Source: Geminicoccus sp035556675 (lineage in GTDB: Bacteria > Pseudomonadota > Alphaproteobacteria > Geminicoccales > Geminicoccaceae). Taken from it: 43,868 bases of DNA. The position numbers and the translations under genes are program-made. How positions within the stretch are numbered: the first letter of the stretch is position 1; each line of letters opens with the position of its first letter. Positions 1 through 8,368 of this stretch are shown here, one piece after another. The notes beneath the pieces are model-generated. The model was given only the letters and a program-made list of their open reading frames with translations. It was not told where the DNA came from and did no database searches. The stretch is from contig NZ_DATMFZ010000101.1 of the NCBI RefSeq assembly GCF_035556675.1, positions 1 through 43,868 on the forward strand. The letters run 5' to 3'.

Positions 1-1
1 C

Positions 2-94
2 CGCCAAATCAACCACTTGAACTTTTCCTACAAGCACGACCCCGCCATCCGGATCTTGAATGGTTCCAGCCGCCGGCCCATCCTGGCCGCATGA
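2..94 (+). CDS. 3' end of an unidentified gene (partial)
   Basis: An open frame enters from the left edge and runs 30 codons to a TGA at 92-94. That stop overlaps the ATG of the next gene (ATG at 91) in the 4-bp ATGA arrangement seen at several other junctions in this window. About 25 of the 30 codons end in G or C, which matches coding frames here. The residues end in RRPILAA. I cannot recognise a family from so short a tail. It implies that the molybdopterin oxidoreductase is translationally coupled to an upstream gene. Confidence 0.45.
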   Translation, partial: RQINHLNFSYKHDPAIRILNGSSRRPILAA

Positions 95-2151
95 GCCAGA
101 TCCTGCCCTCCACCTGCCCCCACGACTGCCCCTCCGTCTGCGCGCTGGACATCGAGCGCCGCGACGACGGCACCATGGGCAAGGTGCGCGGCTCCAGCCG
201 GATCGGCTACACGGCCGGCACGCTCTGCGTGAAGGTCAGCCGCTACGCCGAGCGCTTCCACCACCCCGACCGGCTGGGCTTCCCGCTCCTGCGCACCGGG
301 CCCAAGGGCAGCGGCCAGTTCACCCGGATCGGCTGGGACGAGGCGCTGGACCGGGTCGCCGAGGGGCTGCTCGCCGCCGAGCGCAAGCACGGCCCGGAGG
401 CGGTCTGGCCGTATTTCTATGCCGGCACCATGGGCTACGTGCAGCGCGACGGCATCGAGCGGCTGCGCCACGTCAAGCGCTACAGCCGGCAGCACAGCAC
501 GTTCTGCGTGGCCCTCTCCGATACCGGCTGGCGGGCCGGCTATGGCAAGCGCTGGGGCGTCTCGCCGGTGGAAGCCGGCGAGCATGCCGATCTCTGGCTG
601 ATCTGGGGCACCAACCCGGTCAACACCCACGTCAACATGATGAACCACGTATCCAAGGCCCGAAAGCGCGGCGCCAAGGTGATCGTGGTCGACGTCTACA
701 AGACCGGTACCGCCGAGATCGCCGACATCCACCTGGCGCCGAAGCCCGGCACGGATGGGGCACTGGCCTGCGGCATCGCCCATGTCCTGTTCGCCGAGGG
801 CTATGCCGACCAGGCCTATCTCGCCCAGTTCGCCGACCTGCCCTACGAGCGCCTGGCCGAGCATTTCGCCAGCCGGACGCCGGAATGGGCGGAGGGCATC
901 TGCGGCATCCCGGCCGAGCGGATCCGCGAGGTGGCCCGCCTCTACGGCCAGGCCCGCGCGTCCTATCTGCGGGTCGGCTACGGCTTCACCCGGCAGAAGA
1001 ACGGCTCGGCCGCGATGCACGCCGTGTCCTGCCTGCCGGTGATCACCGGCGCTTGGCAGCACCAGGGCGGCGGCGCCCTCTACTCGATGGGCGACATCTA
1101 CGGCCTCGACAAGACGCTGATCGAGGGCCTGGACGCGCTCGACCCGTCCGTCCGGATCCTGGACCAGTCCCGCATCGGCCCGGTCCTGGCGGGCGACCGC
1201 CGCGATCTGGGCGATGGCCCGCCCGTCACCGCCCTGTTCATCCAGAACACCAACCCGGCGATCGTTGCCCCCGAGAGCGCGCTGGTCCGCCAGGGCTTCA
1301 TGCGCGACGACCTGTTCACCGTGGTCCACGAGCAGTTCATGACCGACACGGCGAAGCTCGCCGACATCGTCCTGCCGGCCACCATGTTCGTCGAGCACGA
1401 CGACCTCTACACGGCCAGCGCCCACGCCAACATCCAGGTCACCCGCAAGCTGTTCGAGCCCTTCCGCGAGTGCCGCAGCAACCACCTGGTGCTGGCGGAG
1501 ATCGCCCGCCGGGTAGGTGCCGAGCATCGCGGCTTCGCCATGACCGAGTGGGAGCTGGTCGACGACATGCTCCAGCGCTCGGGCTACCCCCGCGCCCAGG
1601 AGATCCTCGACCGCGGCGGCTACGACGTGCTGGCCGAACGCTATGACGGCCATTTCCGCAACGGCTTCCCCACCCCGGACGGCCGCTTCCGCTTCGCCCC
1701 GCCCTGGCACGAGCTGGGCGAGCGCCACCAGACCATGCCGAAGCTGCCCGACCACCAGCAGGCGATCGAGGAAACCGACACGGAGCACCCGTTCCGCCTG
1801 GTGGCCGCACCCGCGCGGCAGTTCCTGAACTCGAGCTTCACCGAGATGGCGAGCGGCCGCGCCCGCGAGGTGCGCCCGACCGCCCTGCTCCACCCCGACA
1901 CCATGGCCGCCCTCGCCCTGGCCGACGGCGACCCGGTCCGGGTCGGCAACCGGCGGGGCGTCGTCACCGTCCACGCCAAGGCCCGCCCTGACCAGCATCC
2001 GGGCACGGTGGTGATCGAGGGGATCTGGCCCAAGGACGGGTTCGCGGATGGCGAGTGCGTCAACACCCTGATCTCCGCCGAGCCGGGCTTCCCCAATGGC
2101 GGCGGCGCCTTCCACGACACCGCCGTCTGGGTCCGCGCCGCCAAAAGCTGA
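91..2151 (+). CDS. Molybdopterin-dependent oxidoreductase (DMSO reductase superfamily)
   Basis: A 686-residue catalytic subunit of the bis-MGD molybdoenzyme superfamily (formate dehydrogenase / DMSO reductase type). Cysteines 9, 13, 17 and 46 (CPHDCPSVC, then GTLC) form the N-terminal [4Fe-4S] motif. The molybdopterin oxidoreductase core follows, with WGTNPVNTH around residue 205, and a molydopterin-dinucleotide-binding barrel lies in the last 120 residues. I see no twin-arginine signal, so it is probably cytoplasmic. No iron-sulfur or membrane-anchor subunit follows, so it may act alone or with a partner upstream of the window. The ATG overlaps the stop of the preceding frame. Substrate unknown; the family is clear. 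Confidence 0.9.
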   Translation: MSQILPSTCPHDCPSVCALDIERRDDGTMGKVRGSSRIGYTAGTLCVKVSRYAERFHHPDRLGFPLLRTGPKGSGQFTRIGWDEALDRVAEGLLAAERKHGPEAVWPYFYAGTMGYVQRDGIERLRHVKRYSRQHSTFCVALSDTGWRAGYGKRWGVSPVEAGEHADLWLIWGTNPVNTHVNMMNHVSKARKRGAKVIVVDVYKTGTAEIADIHLAPKPGTDGALACGIAHVLFAEGYADQAYLAQFADLPYERLAEHFASRTPEWAEGICGIPAERIREVARLYGQARASYLRVGYGFTRQKNGSAAMHAVSCLPVITGAWQHQGGGALYSMGDIYGLDKTLIEGLDALDPSVRILDQSRIGPVLAGDRRDLGDGPPVTALFIQNTNPAIVAPESALVRQGFMRDDLFTVVHEQFMTDTAKLADIVLPATMFVEHDDLYTASAHANIQVTRKLFEPFRECRSNHLVLAEIARRVGAEHRGFAMTEWELVDDMLQRSGYPRAQEILDRGGYDVLAERYDGHFRNGFPTPDGRFRFAPPWHELGERHQTMPKLPDHQQAIEETDTEHPFRLVAAPARQFLNSSFTEMASGRAREVRPTALLHPDTMAALALADGDPVRVGNRRGVVTVHAKARPDQHPGTVVIEGIWPKDGFADGECVNTLISAEPGFPNGGGAFHDTAVWVRAAKS

Positions 2152-2202
2152 TGCCGCGCTGCACCGGCCCGGTGGAAAAGGCGGCGCCCGGCCTCCTTCC
2201 CC

Positions 2203-2227
2203 GGAACAAGTACCGGCCTCGCCCGTT
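2203..2227 (+). promoter_or_regulatory. Candidate EcfG (general stress sigma factor) promoter
   Basis: GGAAC at 2203-2207 and CGTT at 2224-2227 are separated by exactly 16 bases. This is the published consensus for alphaproteobacterial EcfG sigma factors (GGAAC, 16-17 bases, CGTT). It lies in the 134-bp gap between the molybdoenzyme and the oxidase operon, about 60 bp before the subunit II start and on the right strand. Function is inferred from the motif and its position only. Confidence 0.6.
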
Positions 2228-2285
2228 CGCCTGACAGGGAGCGTGCGCGCGAGGGACGGATGCAGACGGTCGATGTCGCCATGGC

Positions 2286-3269
2286 ATGGCCGGCATGAGC
2301 CGGGCCCGGCCGTTCCCAGCGGCCACCGCCCTCGCCATCCTGGCCCTTTCCGCCTGCACCGGCCCGCAATCGGCGCTCGACCCTGCCGGCGAGGACGCCG
2401 CCGAAATCGCCGGCCTGTTCTGGCAGATGCTGGCCGGTGCCGCCGTGATCTGGTGCCTGGTGCTGGGCGGCTCCGTGCTGGCGAGCTGGCGGGGCCGCAG
2501 CCTGTGGCAGGTGGCGACCGCGCTGAAGGTGATCCTCTGGGCCGGCGCCGTCTTCCCGACCCTGGTGCTGGCCGGCCTCCTGGTCCACGGCCTGCGCCTG
2601 ATGCCGGCTTTACGCGCCACCGAGAGCGACCTGCGCATCGAGGTGGTGGGCGAGCGGTTCTGGTGGCGGGTCATCTATCACCGTGAGGGCGCCCCACCGG
2701 TCGTCAGCGCCAACGAGATCCGCCTGCCGGCCGGCGCCACGGTCGAGTTCATCCTGTCCAGCCCCGACGTGATCCACTCCTTCTGGATCCCGCCGCTCGG
2801 CGGCAAGACCGACCTGATCCCCGGGCGCACCACGCGCCAGGTCCTCCGCCCGACCCGGCCCGGCGTCTATCGCGGTGCCTGCGCCGAGTTCTGCGGCGCC
2901 TCCCACGCCCTGATGGCGCTCACCGCCGAGGTGATGGCGCCCGAGGATTTCGCGAACTGGCTGGAGGCAGAGGCTGGCCCGGCAGCCGTCACCTCCGGGC
3001 CCGGCCCGGACGCCTTCCTGCGCCATGGTTGCGCCGCCTGCCACACCGTGCGCGGCACCGAGGCCGCAGCGGTGATCGGCCCGGACCTCACCCATCTGGG
3101 CCGCCGGCATACGGTCGGTGCCGGCATCCTGGCGAACGGCCCGGCCACGATCGCCCGCTTCATCGCCCACGCCGAGGCCCTCAAGCCGGAACTCCGGATG
3201 CCCTCCTACGCCATGCTTCCGGAAGCCGAGCTGCGTATCCTGGCCGACTGGCTGGCGAGCCTGCGATGA
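2286..3269 (+). CDS. ctaC: Cytochrome c oxidase subunit II with fused cytochrome c (caa3 type)
   Basis: This subunit takes electrons into the oxidase through the binuclear CuA site. A lipoprotein signal ends in LSAC (Cys24). Two membrane helices follow (about 43-67 and 84-105). The periplasmic CuA domain carries His164, Cys199, Glu201, Cys203, His207 and Met210 in the motif GACAEFCGASHALM. A C-terminal cytochrome c domain has the heme motif CAACH (249-253) and Met305 or Met310 as likely axial ligand. At 327 residues the length fits a caa3-type subunit. An ATG at 2295 is an alternative start. The stop overlaps the ATG of subunit I. Confidence 0.95.
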   Translation: MAGMSRARPFPAATALAILALSACTGPQSALDPAGEDAAEIAGLFWQMLAGAAVIWCLVLGGSVLASWRGRSLWQVATALKVILWAGAVFPTLVLAGLLVHGLRLMPALRATESDLRIEVVGERFWWRVIYHREGAPPVVSANEIRLPAGATVEFILSSPDVIHSFWIPPLGGKTDLIPGRTTRQVLRPTRPGVYRGACAEFCGASHALMALTAEVMAPEDFANWLEAEAGPAAVTSGPGPDAFLRHGCAACHTVRGTEAAAVIGPDLTHLGRRHTVGAGILANGPATIARFIAHAEALKPELRMPSYAMLPEAELRILADWLASLR

Positions 3270-5788
3270 GCGAGGTACCCGACCAGGCCCTGCTCGACGC
3301 CCAGGAGGACCGCCTGCGCCGGGTCTGGGCGACGTCCGGCGGCTGGCGCTACTGGTCGGCGGTCAACAACACCGAGGTCGGCGTCTGGTACACCGCCACC
3401 TCGCTGTTCTTCTTCCTGTTCGCAGGCGTGCTGGCACTGATCATGCGCGGCCAGCTGGCGGTGCCGGACAACGACCTGGTCTCGCCCGGCCTCTACAACC
3501 AGCTGTTCACCCTGCACGGCACGATGATGATGTTCCTGTTCGCCGTGCCGATCTTCGAGGCGGTGGCGATCCTGATCCTGCCGCAGATGCTGGCCGCCCG
3601 CGACCTGCCCTTCCCGCGCCTCTCGGCGTTTGGCTACTGGTGCTTCCTGATCGGCGGCGTGTTCGTCGCCGGCTCGATCTTCTTCAACGCCGCACCCGAC
3701 GGCGGCTGGTTCATGTACCCGCCGCTCACCACCAACCCCGAATATTCCGGCATCGGCGCCGACATCTGGCTGCTCGGCCTGTCCTTCATCGAGGTCGCCT
3801 CGATCGCGGCCGCAGTCGAGCTGATCGTGGGCGTCCTGAAATGCCGGCCGCCCGGCATGCGGATCAACCTGATCCCGCTATATTGCTGGTACGTGCTGAT
3901 CGTGGCCGGGATGATCCTGTTCGCCTTCCCGCCGCTGATCGCCGGCGACATCCTGTTCGAGATGGAGCGGCTGTTCGGCTGGCCGTTCTTCGACCCCACC
4001 CGCGGCGGCGACCCGATCCTGTGGCAGCACCTGTTCTGGATCTTCGGCCACCCCGAGGTCTACATCATCTTCCTCCCGTCCATCGCCCTGCTCGCCATGA
4101 TCGTGCCGACCTTCGCCCAGCGGCCGATCGTGGGCTATGGCTGGATCGTCCTGGCCGCGGTCGGCACGGGCTTTTTGAGCTTCGGCCTTTGGGCCCACCA
4201 CATGTTCACGACCGGCCTGCCGATCGTCTCGCAAGGCTTCTTCTCCGCCGCCTCGGAGGCGGTGGCAATCCCGACCGGCGTGCAGATCTTCGTGTTCGTC
4301 GCGACCATGCTGGCCGGCCGGGTCGTGTTCGCCATCCCCATGCTCTACGCCACCGGCGCGCTGGCGATCTTCGTGTTCGGCGGCCTCACCGGCGTGATGG
4401 TGGCGCTCGCCCCCTTCGACTGGCAGGCGCACGACAGCTATTTCGTGGTCGCCCACCTCCACTACACCCTGATCGGCGGGATGTTCTTCCCGCTGATCGC
4501 CGGGGTCTACTACTTCTACCCCTTCGTGATGGGCCGGATGCTGTCCGACCGCCTGGGCAAGTGGGCGTTCTGGCTGATGTTCACCGGCTTCAACGTCGCT
4601 TTTCTGCCCATGCACTTCACCGGCCTGCGCGGCATGCCCCGGCGGGTCTTCACCTACCCGCCCGATCTCGGCTTCGACCTGCTCAACCTGGTCTCCACGC
4701 TCGGCGCCTTCGTGATGGCGGCCGGCGTGGCGGTGCTGGCATGGGACGTGGTGCGCCCGCTCACTTGGAAGCCCAAGGCGCCGCAGAACCCCTGGAACGC
4801 CGGCACGCTGGAATGGGCCGAGGGCGACCCGGAGAGCCCCTGGGGCATCCGCAGCGTGCCCATCATCGAGAGCCGCTACCCTCTTTGGGACCAGCCGGAC
4901 CTGGCCCAAAGGATCCAGGAAGGCCGCTTCTTCCTCCCCGATGCCGAGGAGGGCAAGCGCGAGACCATGGTCACCACCGTGCTCGACGCCGAGCCGCTCC
5001 AGGTCCTGCGCCTGCCGGGCAACTCCTTCCTGCCGATGCTGGCCGCCGTCTTCGTGGGCGGCTCGTTCATCGCCGCCACCTTCCACTGGTGGGTCACCAC
5101 CATCCTGTCCGGGGTGGTCGGCATCGGCGTGATCATGGTCTGGCTGTGGACCGGCACCTCGATGATTCCGGAGAAGCGGGAGAAGAATGCCGGCCTGAAC
5201 ACGATCCTGCCGCTCTACAGCTCAGGCCCCAGCTCGGTCGGCTGGTGGGCCATGTTCATCACCATGGTGGGCGACGGCACCGCGTTCGGCAGCCTGGTGT
5301 TTTCCTATTTCTTCTACTGGACGATCCGCCCGGACTTCCCGCCGCCCGACGCCACCGGGCCCGGCCAGTTCTACCCGACCCTGGCCGCGATCCTGGCCCT
5401 GCTGGCCTGGGGGCTGATGCTGCTGGCACGCCACCGCAACAAGGCCGGCCACGAGCTGAAGGCACTGCTCATGGTGCTGGCCTCGGCCTTCGTCGCACTT
5501 GGTTCCGGCGCCGCGATTCTCTGGGCGCCCTACGTCACCGGGCTCCAGCCCACCCGCGATTCCTACGATGCCACCGTCTGGGTGCTGGCGATCTGGACGG
5601 CGGCGCATCTGGCACTGGGCGCACTGATGCAGGGCTACTGCATCGCCCGCGGCCTCGCCGGCAAGCTCTCGGCCCGCCACGACATCGACCTGCAGAACGT
5701 CACGCTCTACTGGCACTTCGCCACCATCACCGCACTGACAACTGCCCTGGTGACGGGCCTGTTCCCCCTGGCCGTGGGAGCCGGATGA
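3266..5788 (+). CDS. ctaD: Cytochrome c oxidase subunit I fused to subunit III
   Basis: An 840-residue heme-copper oxidase that reduces O2 to water and pumps protons. Subunit I motifs are present: heme a ligands His84 and His399, heme a3 ligand His397, CuB ligands His262, His311 and His312, and cross-linked Tyr266 in GHPEVY, whose Glu264 is the D-channel glutamate. The D-channel entry Asp113 (DLPFPR) is kept. The helix VIII motif reads IPTGVQIF, with Gln340 where A-type oxidases usually have the K-channel Lys. From about residue 585 the chain continues into subunit III helices, ending around WHFATI. The start is the ATG at 3266, which overlaps the subunit II stop; longer frames upstream are shadows. 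Confidence 0.95.
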   Translation: MSEVPDQALLDAQEDRLRRVWATSGGWRYWSAVNNTEVGVWYTATSLFFFLFAGVLALIMRGQLAVPDNDLVSPGLYNQLFTLHGTMMMFLFAVPIFEAVAILILPQMLAARDLPFPRLSAFGYWCFLIGGVFVAGSIFFNAAPDGGWFMYPPLTTNPEYSGIGADIWLLGLSFIEVASIAAAVELIVGVLKCRPPGMRINLIPLYCWYVLIVAGMILFAFPPLIAGDILFEMERLFGWPFFDPTRGGDPILWQHLFWIFGHPEVYIIFLPSIALLAMIVPTFAQRPIVGYGWIVLAAVGTGFLSFGLWAHHMFTTGLPIVSQGFFSAASEAVAIPTGVQIFVFVATMLAGRVVFAIPMLYATGALAIFVFGGLTGVMVALAPFDWQAHDSYFVVAHLHYTLIGGMFFPLIAGVYYFYPFVMGRMLSDRLGKWAFWLMFTGFNVAFLPMHFTGLRGMPRRVFTYPPDLGFDLLNLVSTLGAFVMAAGVAVLAWDVVRPLTWKPKAPQNPWNAGTLEWAEGDPESPWGIRSVPIIESRYPLWDQPDLAQRIQEGRFFLPDAEEGKRETMVTTVLDAEPLQVLRLPGNSFLPMLAAVFVGGSFIAATFHWWVTTILSGVVGIGVIMVWLWTGTSMIPEKREKNAGLNTILPLYSSGPSSVGWWAMFITMVGDGTAFGSLVFSYFFYWTIRPDFPPPDATGPGQFYPTLAAILALLAWGLMLLARHRNKAGHELKALLMVLASAFVALGSGAAILWAPYVTGLQPTRDSYDATVWVLAIWTAAHLALGALMQGYCIARGLAGKLSARHDIDLQNVTLYWHFATITALTTALVTGLFPLAVGAG

Positions 5789-6159
5789 TGCGGCGCTTCG
5801 GGGAGAAGGCCAATCTCTGGTTCCTGATCGCCCCGCCGACGATCTGGGCCCTGCATTTCCTGTTCTGCTACGTCACCGCCGCGGTGATCTGCGCCAAGTC
5901 CGGCCTGTCCGCCGACCTTCGCCCGATCCAGATCGCGATCGGGGCGGCGACCGCGGTGGCGGCGCTGCTGATCGTGCTGGCCGGCTGGAAGGCCTACCAC
6001 CACTGGCGGCCCAGTTCCGAATTGCCGCCCTATGACGACCCGTCCGATGACGACCGAGAGCAGTTCCTGGGCATCTCCACCTTCCTGCTCAGCTGCCTGA
6101 GCCTGGTGGGCGTGGTGTTCGTGGCCCTGCCCGCCTTGTTCATCGCGGACTGCCGCTGA
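5785..6159 (+). CDS. Small membrane protein of the oxidase operon
   Basis: A 124-residue protein with three likely membrane helices (about 11-31, 44-66 and 97-118). An acidic linker with PPYDDPSDDD lies before the last helix. It overlaps the ctaD stop (ATG at 5785, TGA at 5786-5788) and its own stop overlaps the next start, so it is co-translated with the oxidase. Position and size suggest a subunit IV-like or assembly component, but I recognise no named family. A second ATG at 5788 is possible. Confidence 0.8.
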   Translation: MMRRFGEKANLWFLIAPPTIWALHFLFCYVTAAVICAKSGLSADLRPIQIAIGAATAVAALLIVLAGWKAYHHWRPSSELPPYDDPSDDDREQFLGISTFLLSCLSLVGVVFVALPALFIADCR

Positions 6160-6779
6160 TGCGCTGGCGGCTCCTCCTGCCAGGCCTCCTGGTGCTCGGA
6201 CTTGCCTGGCTGGGTCCCCTGCCCGCCATGGCCGGCCATTCCTTCGCGGCGCACATGACGATCCACATGGCGGTGGTGGCCGTGGCGGCCCCGCTGCTCG
6301 CCGCCGCCATCGCCGGCACCCGCTTCGACCCCTCGCCCGGCCGGCCGATCCTGTTCGGGCCGCTCCCGGCCTCGCTGCTCGAGCTGCTCGCCGTCTGGAC
6401 GTGGCACGCGCCGGTCCTCCACGAGGCGGCGCGCCACTCCACCCCCTGGTTCGTCCTGGAGCAGGCCTGCTTCTTCCTGTCCGGCCTGCTGGTCTGGACC
6501 GCCTGCCTGGGCTTTGCCACGCACGAGCGGACCGGGCGCAGCCTGCTGGGCACGCTCGGCCTCCTGTTCACCTCCATCCATATGACCCTCTTGGGCGCCC
6601 TGCTCGCCTTCGCCCACCGCCCCCTGTTCGGCGGTGGCGGCGACCATGGCCTGGCGGACCAGCAGCTGGGCGGCATCGTCATGCTGCTGGTGGGCGGCGC
6701 CTCCTACCTCTCGGGCGGCCTCTTCCTGATGGCCCGGCTGTTCCGCACGCAGGCCGGCTGGCGCGGGAGTGCCCCATGA
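6159..6779 (+). CDS. ctaG: Cytochrome c oxidase assembly protein, CtaG (caa3) family
   Basis: A 206-residue polytopic membrane protein that starts inside the stop codon of the previous gene. After a signal-anchor-like helix it carries HSFAAHMTIHM (about 27-37), WTWHAPVLHEAARHS near residue 80 and a late SIHMTLLGALL segment. This histidine-rich layout is typical of the Bacillus-type CtaG family that helps mature caa3 oxidases. It is unrelated to the Cox11 proteins that share the CtaG name. The neighbouring oxidase genes support the role; the copper-insertion chemistry is inferred from the family. Confidence 0.85.
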   Translation: MRWRLLLPGLLVLGLAWLGPLPAMAGHSFAAHMTIHMAVVAVAAPLLAAAIAGTRFDPSPGRPILFGPLPASLLELLAVWTWHAPVLHEAARHSTPWFVLEQACFFLSGLLVWTACLGFATHERTGRSLLGTLGLLFTSIHMTLLGALLAFAHRPLFGGGGDHGLADQQLGGIVMLLVGGASYLSGGLFLMARLFRTQAGWRGSAP

Positions 6780-7858
6780 TCACCTGGCGACGGGGGCTGC
6801 TGGGCCTGGTCCTGCTGGCGCTCGCCGGGCTGCTCCTGGCCTGGTCGGGCCTGATCAGTATCGGCGCCAGCTCCGGCCACTGGAAGATCACCGACCTCGT
6901 CCTGCACTGGGCGATGGAGCAGTCGGTCGAGACCGCGGCCCTTTCGGTGGAGGAGCCGCCGGAGCTGGACGAACCCCGCCAGATTCGCCGCGCCGCCGGC
7001 CATTTCGAGGCGAGCTGCGCGTTCTGCCACGGCTCGCCCCTGCGCGGCCGGCCACCCCTCTCCGACCGGATGACCCCGCCGCCGCCGACGCTCACCGATT
7101 CGGCGAGGATCTGGAGCCCCGCCGAGCTGTTCGTGATCGTCCAGCAGGGCGTGAAGTTCACCGGCATGCCCGCCTGGATCGCGCCGAAACGTGCCGACGA
7201 GGTCTGGGCAATGGTGTCCTTCCTGCGCGCGCTGCCCGGAATGGATGCCGGCACCTATCGCGAGCTGGCCTTCGGCACCGACAGGCCGCCGGAAGGGGAT
7301 CCCGATCCGGTGCTGGCCTACTGCGCGCGCTGCCACGGGTACGATGGCGGCACCGACCGCGGCGCCTTCCCGGTGATCGGCGGCCTGCCCGAGGCCTATC
7401 TGCGCGACACGCTCCAGGCATTCGCTAGTGGCACCCGGCAGAGCGGCATCATGCGTTTTGCCGCGGCCGGCCTGACCCCGAGCGCCATCGCCCGGGTCTC
7501 GGCCCATTATGCCGGCCAGCGCCCGCCGGCCGCGGAGCCGGGCGAGCGCGTGGCAGGCCTCCTGGCGCATGGGGAGAAGATCGCGACGGAGGGCCTTCCG
7601 GACCGGAGGGTCCCGGCCTGCCGGCGCTGTCATGGCGACTGGCCCGGGCGCAATCCGGCCTTTCCCGAGCTGGACGGCCAGGCGGCTTGGTATCTCGAGG
7701 AGCAGCTCCATCAGTTCAAGGCGGGCGCGCGCGGCGGCGGCCCCTATGCCCGGCTGATGGCCAAGGTCGTCCCGGGCCTCGCGCCGGAAGACATCGAGGC
7801 GATCGCTGCCTATTATGCCTCGCTGCCGGCCGCGCCGCAGGCCGCAGCGACACGTTGA
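6776..7858 (+). CDS. Membrane-anchored triheme cytochrome c
   Basis: A 360-residue protein with one N-terminal membrane anchor (about 7-27) and three CXXCH heme motifs: CAFCH (81-85), CARCH (183-187) and CRRCH (282-286). Met131, Met226 and Met328 are candidate axial ligands, so it looks like three cytochrome c domains in a row. It overlaps the ctaG-like gene by 4 bp and closes the oxidase operon. It probably passes electrons from the quinol or cytochrome pool to the caa3 oxidase. The electron route is inferred; the heme motifs are seen directly. Confidence 0.9.
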   Translation: MITWRRGLLGLVLLALAGLLLAWSGLISIGASSGHWKITDLVLHWAMEQSVETAALSVEEPPELDEPRQIRRAAGHFEASCAFCHGSPLRGRPPLSDRMTPPPPTLTDSARIWSPAELFVIVQQGVKFTGMPAWIAPKRADEVWAMVSFLRALPGMDAGTYRELAFGTDRPPEGDPDPVLAYCARCHGYDGGTDRGAFPVIGGLPEAYLRDTLQAFASGTRQSGIMRFAAAGLTPSAIARVSAHYAGQRPPAAEPGERVAGLLAHGEKIATEGLPDRRVPACRRCHGDWPGRNPAFPELDGQAAWYLEEQLHQFKAGARGGGPYARLMAKVVPGLAPEDIEAIAAYYASLPAAPQAAATR

Positions 7859-7882
7859 CATTTCGCAGCCCGCAAGTATTGT
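7855..7882 (+). promoter_or_regulatory. Sigma-70-like promoter of rplU-rpmA
   Basis: TTGACA (7855-7860) matches the -35 consensus exactly and is followed after 16 bp by TATTGT (7877-7882). It overlaps the stop codon of the cytochrome gene and lies about 75 bp before the rplU start, leaving a leader of roughly 68 nt. Confidence 0.6.
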
Positions 7883-7893
7883 CCGCGCACCGT

Positions 7894-7911
7894 CCGGGTA
7901 CCCCTACCCGG
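7894..7911 (+). other. Hairpin in the rplU leader
   Basis: CCGGGTA (7894-7900) and TACCCGG (7905-7911) form a perfect 7-bp stem with a CCCC loop. It sits between the predicted promoter and the rplU start. No T-tract follows, so it is not an obvious terminator. It could be a leader structure, but the sequence alone does not show regulation. Confidence 0.35.
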
Positions 7912-7956
7912 CGTGCCGTGTTGTTCGGTACATTCCGACCTCAGGATCTTCGTCCC

Positions 7957-8268
7957 ATGTACGCAGTCGTCAAGACCGGCGGCAAGCAGTACCGCGTGAC
8001 CCCCAACGAGGTGATCCGCGTCGAACTGCTGCCCGCAGAAGCCGGTGCAACCGTTGAGCTCACTGAAGTCCTGATGGTCGGTGGTGACTCTCCCGTCGTC
8101 GGTTCCCCGCTGGTCGCGGGTGCCAAGGTGACGGCTACCGTCCTCGAGCAGGACAAGGACGATAAGATCATCGTCTTCAAGAAGCGCCGCCGGAAGCATT
8201 ATCGCCGCCGGACCGGGCATCGCCAGATGAAGACCGTCCTGCGCATCCAGGAGATCGTCGCGGCCTGA
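7957..8268 (+). CDS. rplU: 50S ribosomal protein L21
   Basis: A 103-residue L21 protein of the large ribosomal subunit, which binds 23S rRNA. It begins MYAVVKTGGKQYRV, the family signature, and has the basic stretch KKRRRKHYRRRTGHRQ near the C-terminus that contacts RNA. Length and start are typical. It is followed by rpmA in the usual bacterial order. Confidence 0.98.
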   Translation: MYAVVKTGGKQYRVTPNEVIRVELLPAEAGATVELTEVLMVGGDSPVVGSPLVAGAKVTATVLEQDKDDKIIVFKKRRRKHYRRRTGHRQMKTVLRIQEIVAA

Positions 8269-8368
8269 ACGGCCCGGCCTTCTTGAGAATTCGCGGGCAC
8301 CTGCCCATTTGGACAACGAGTGTCGTTTCCGGCCTGGTCGGCGACGATTTCAGCAGTGGAGACATCCC

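Noticed and set aside
28..2115. Long open frame on the minus strand opposite the molybdoenzyme, and similar long frames elsewhere
   Set aside because: Very GC-rich genes leave few stops on the opposite strand. The products are low-complexity Ala/Gly/Arg/His sequence with no family features.
3118..5784. Long plus-strand frame overlapping the oxidase gene in another phase
   Set aside because: Arg/Pro/His-rich translation and full overlap with a clear oxidase gene. Only its last part, from 5785, is a real gene.
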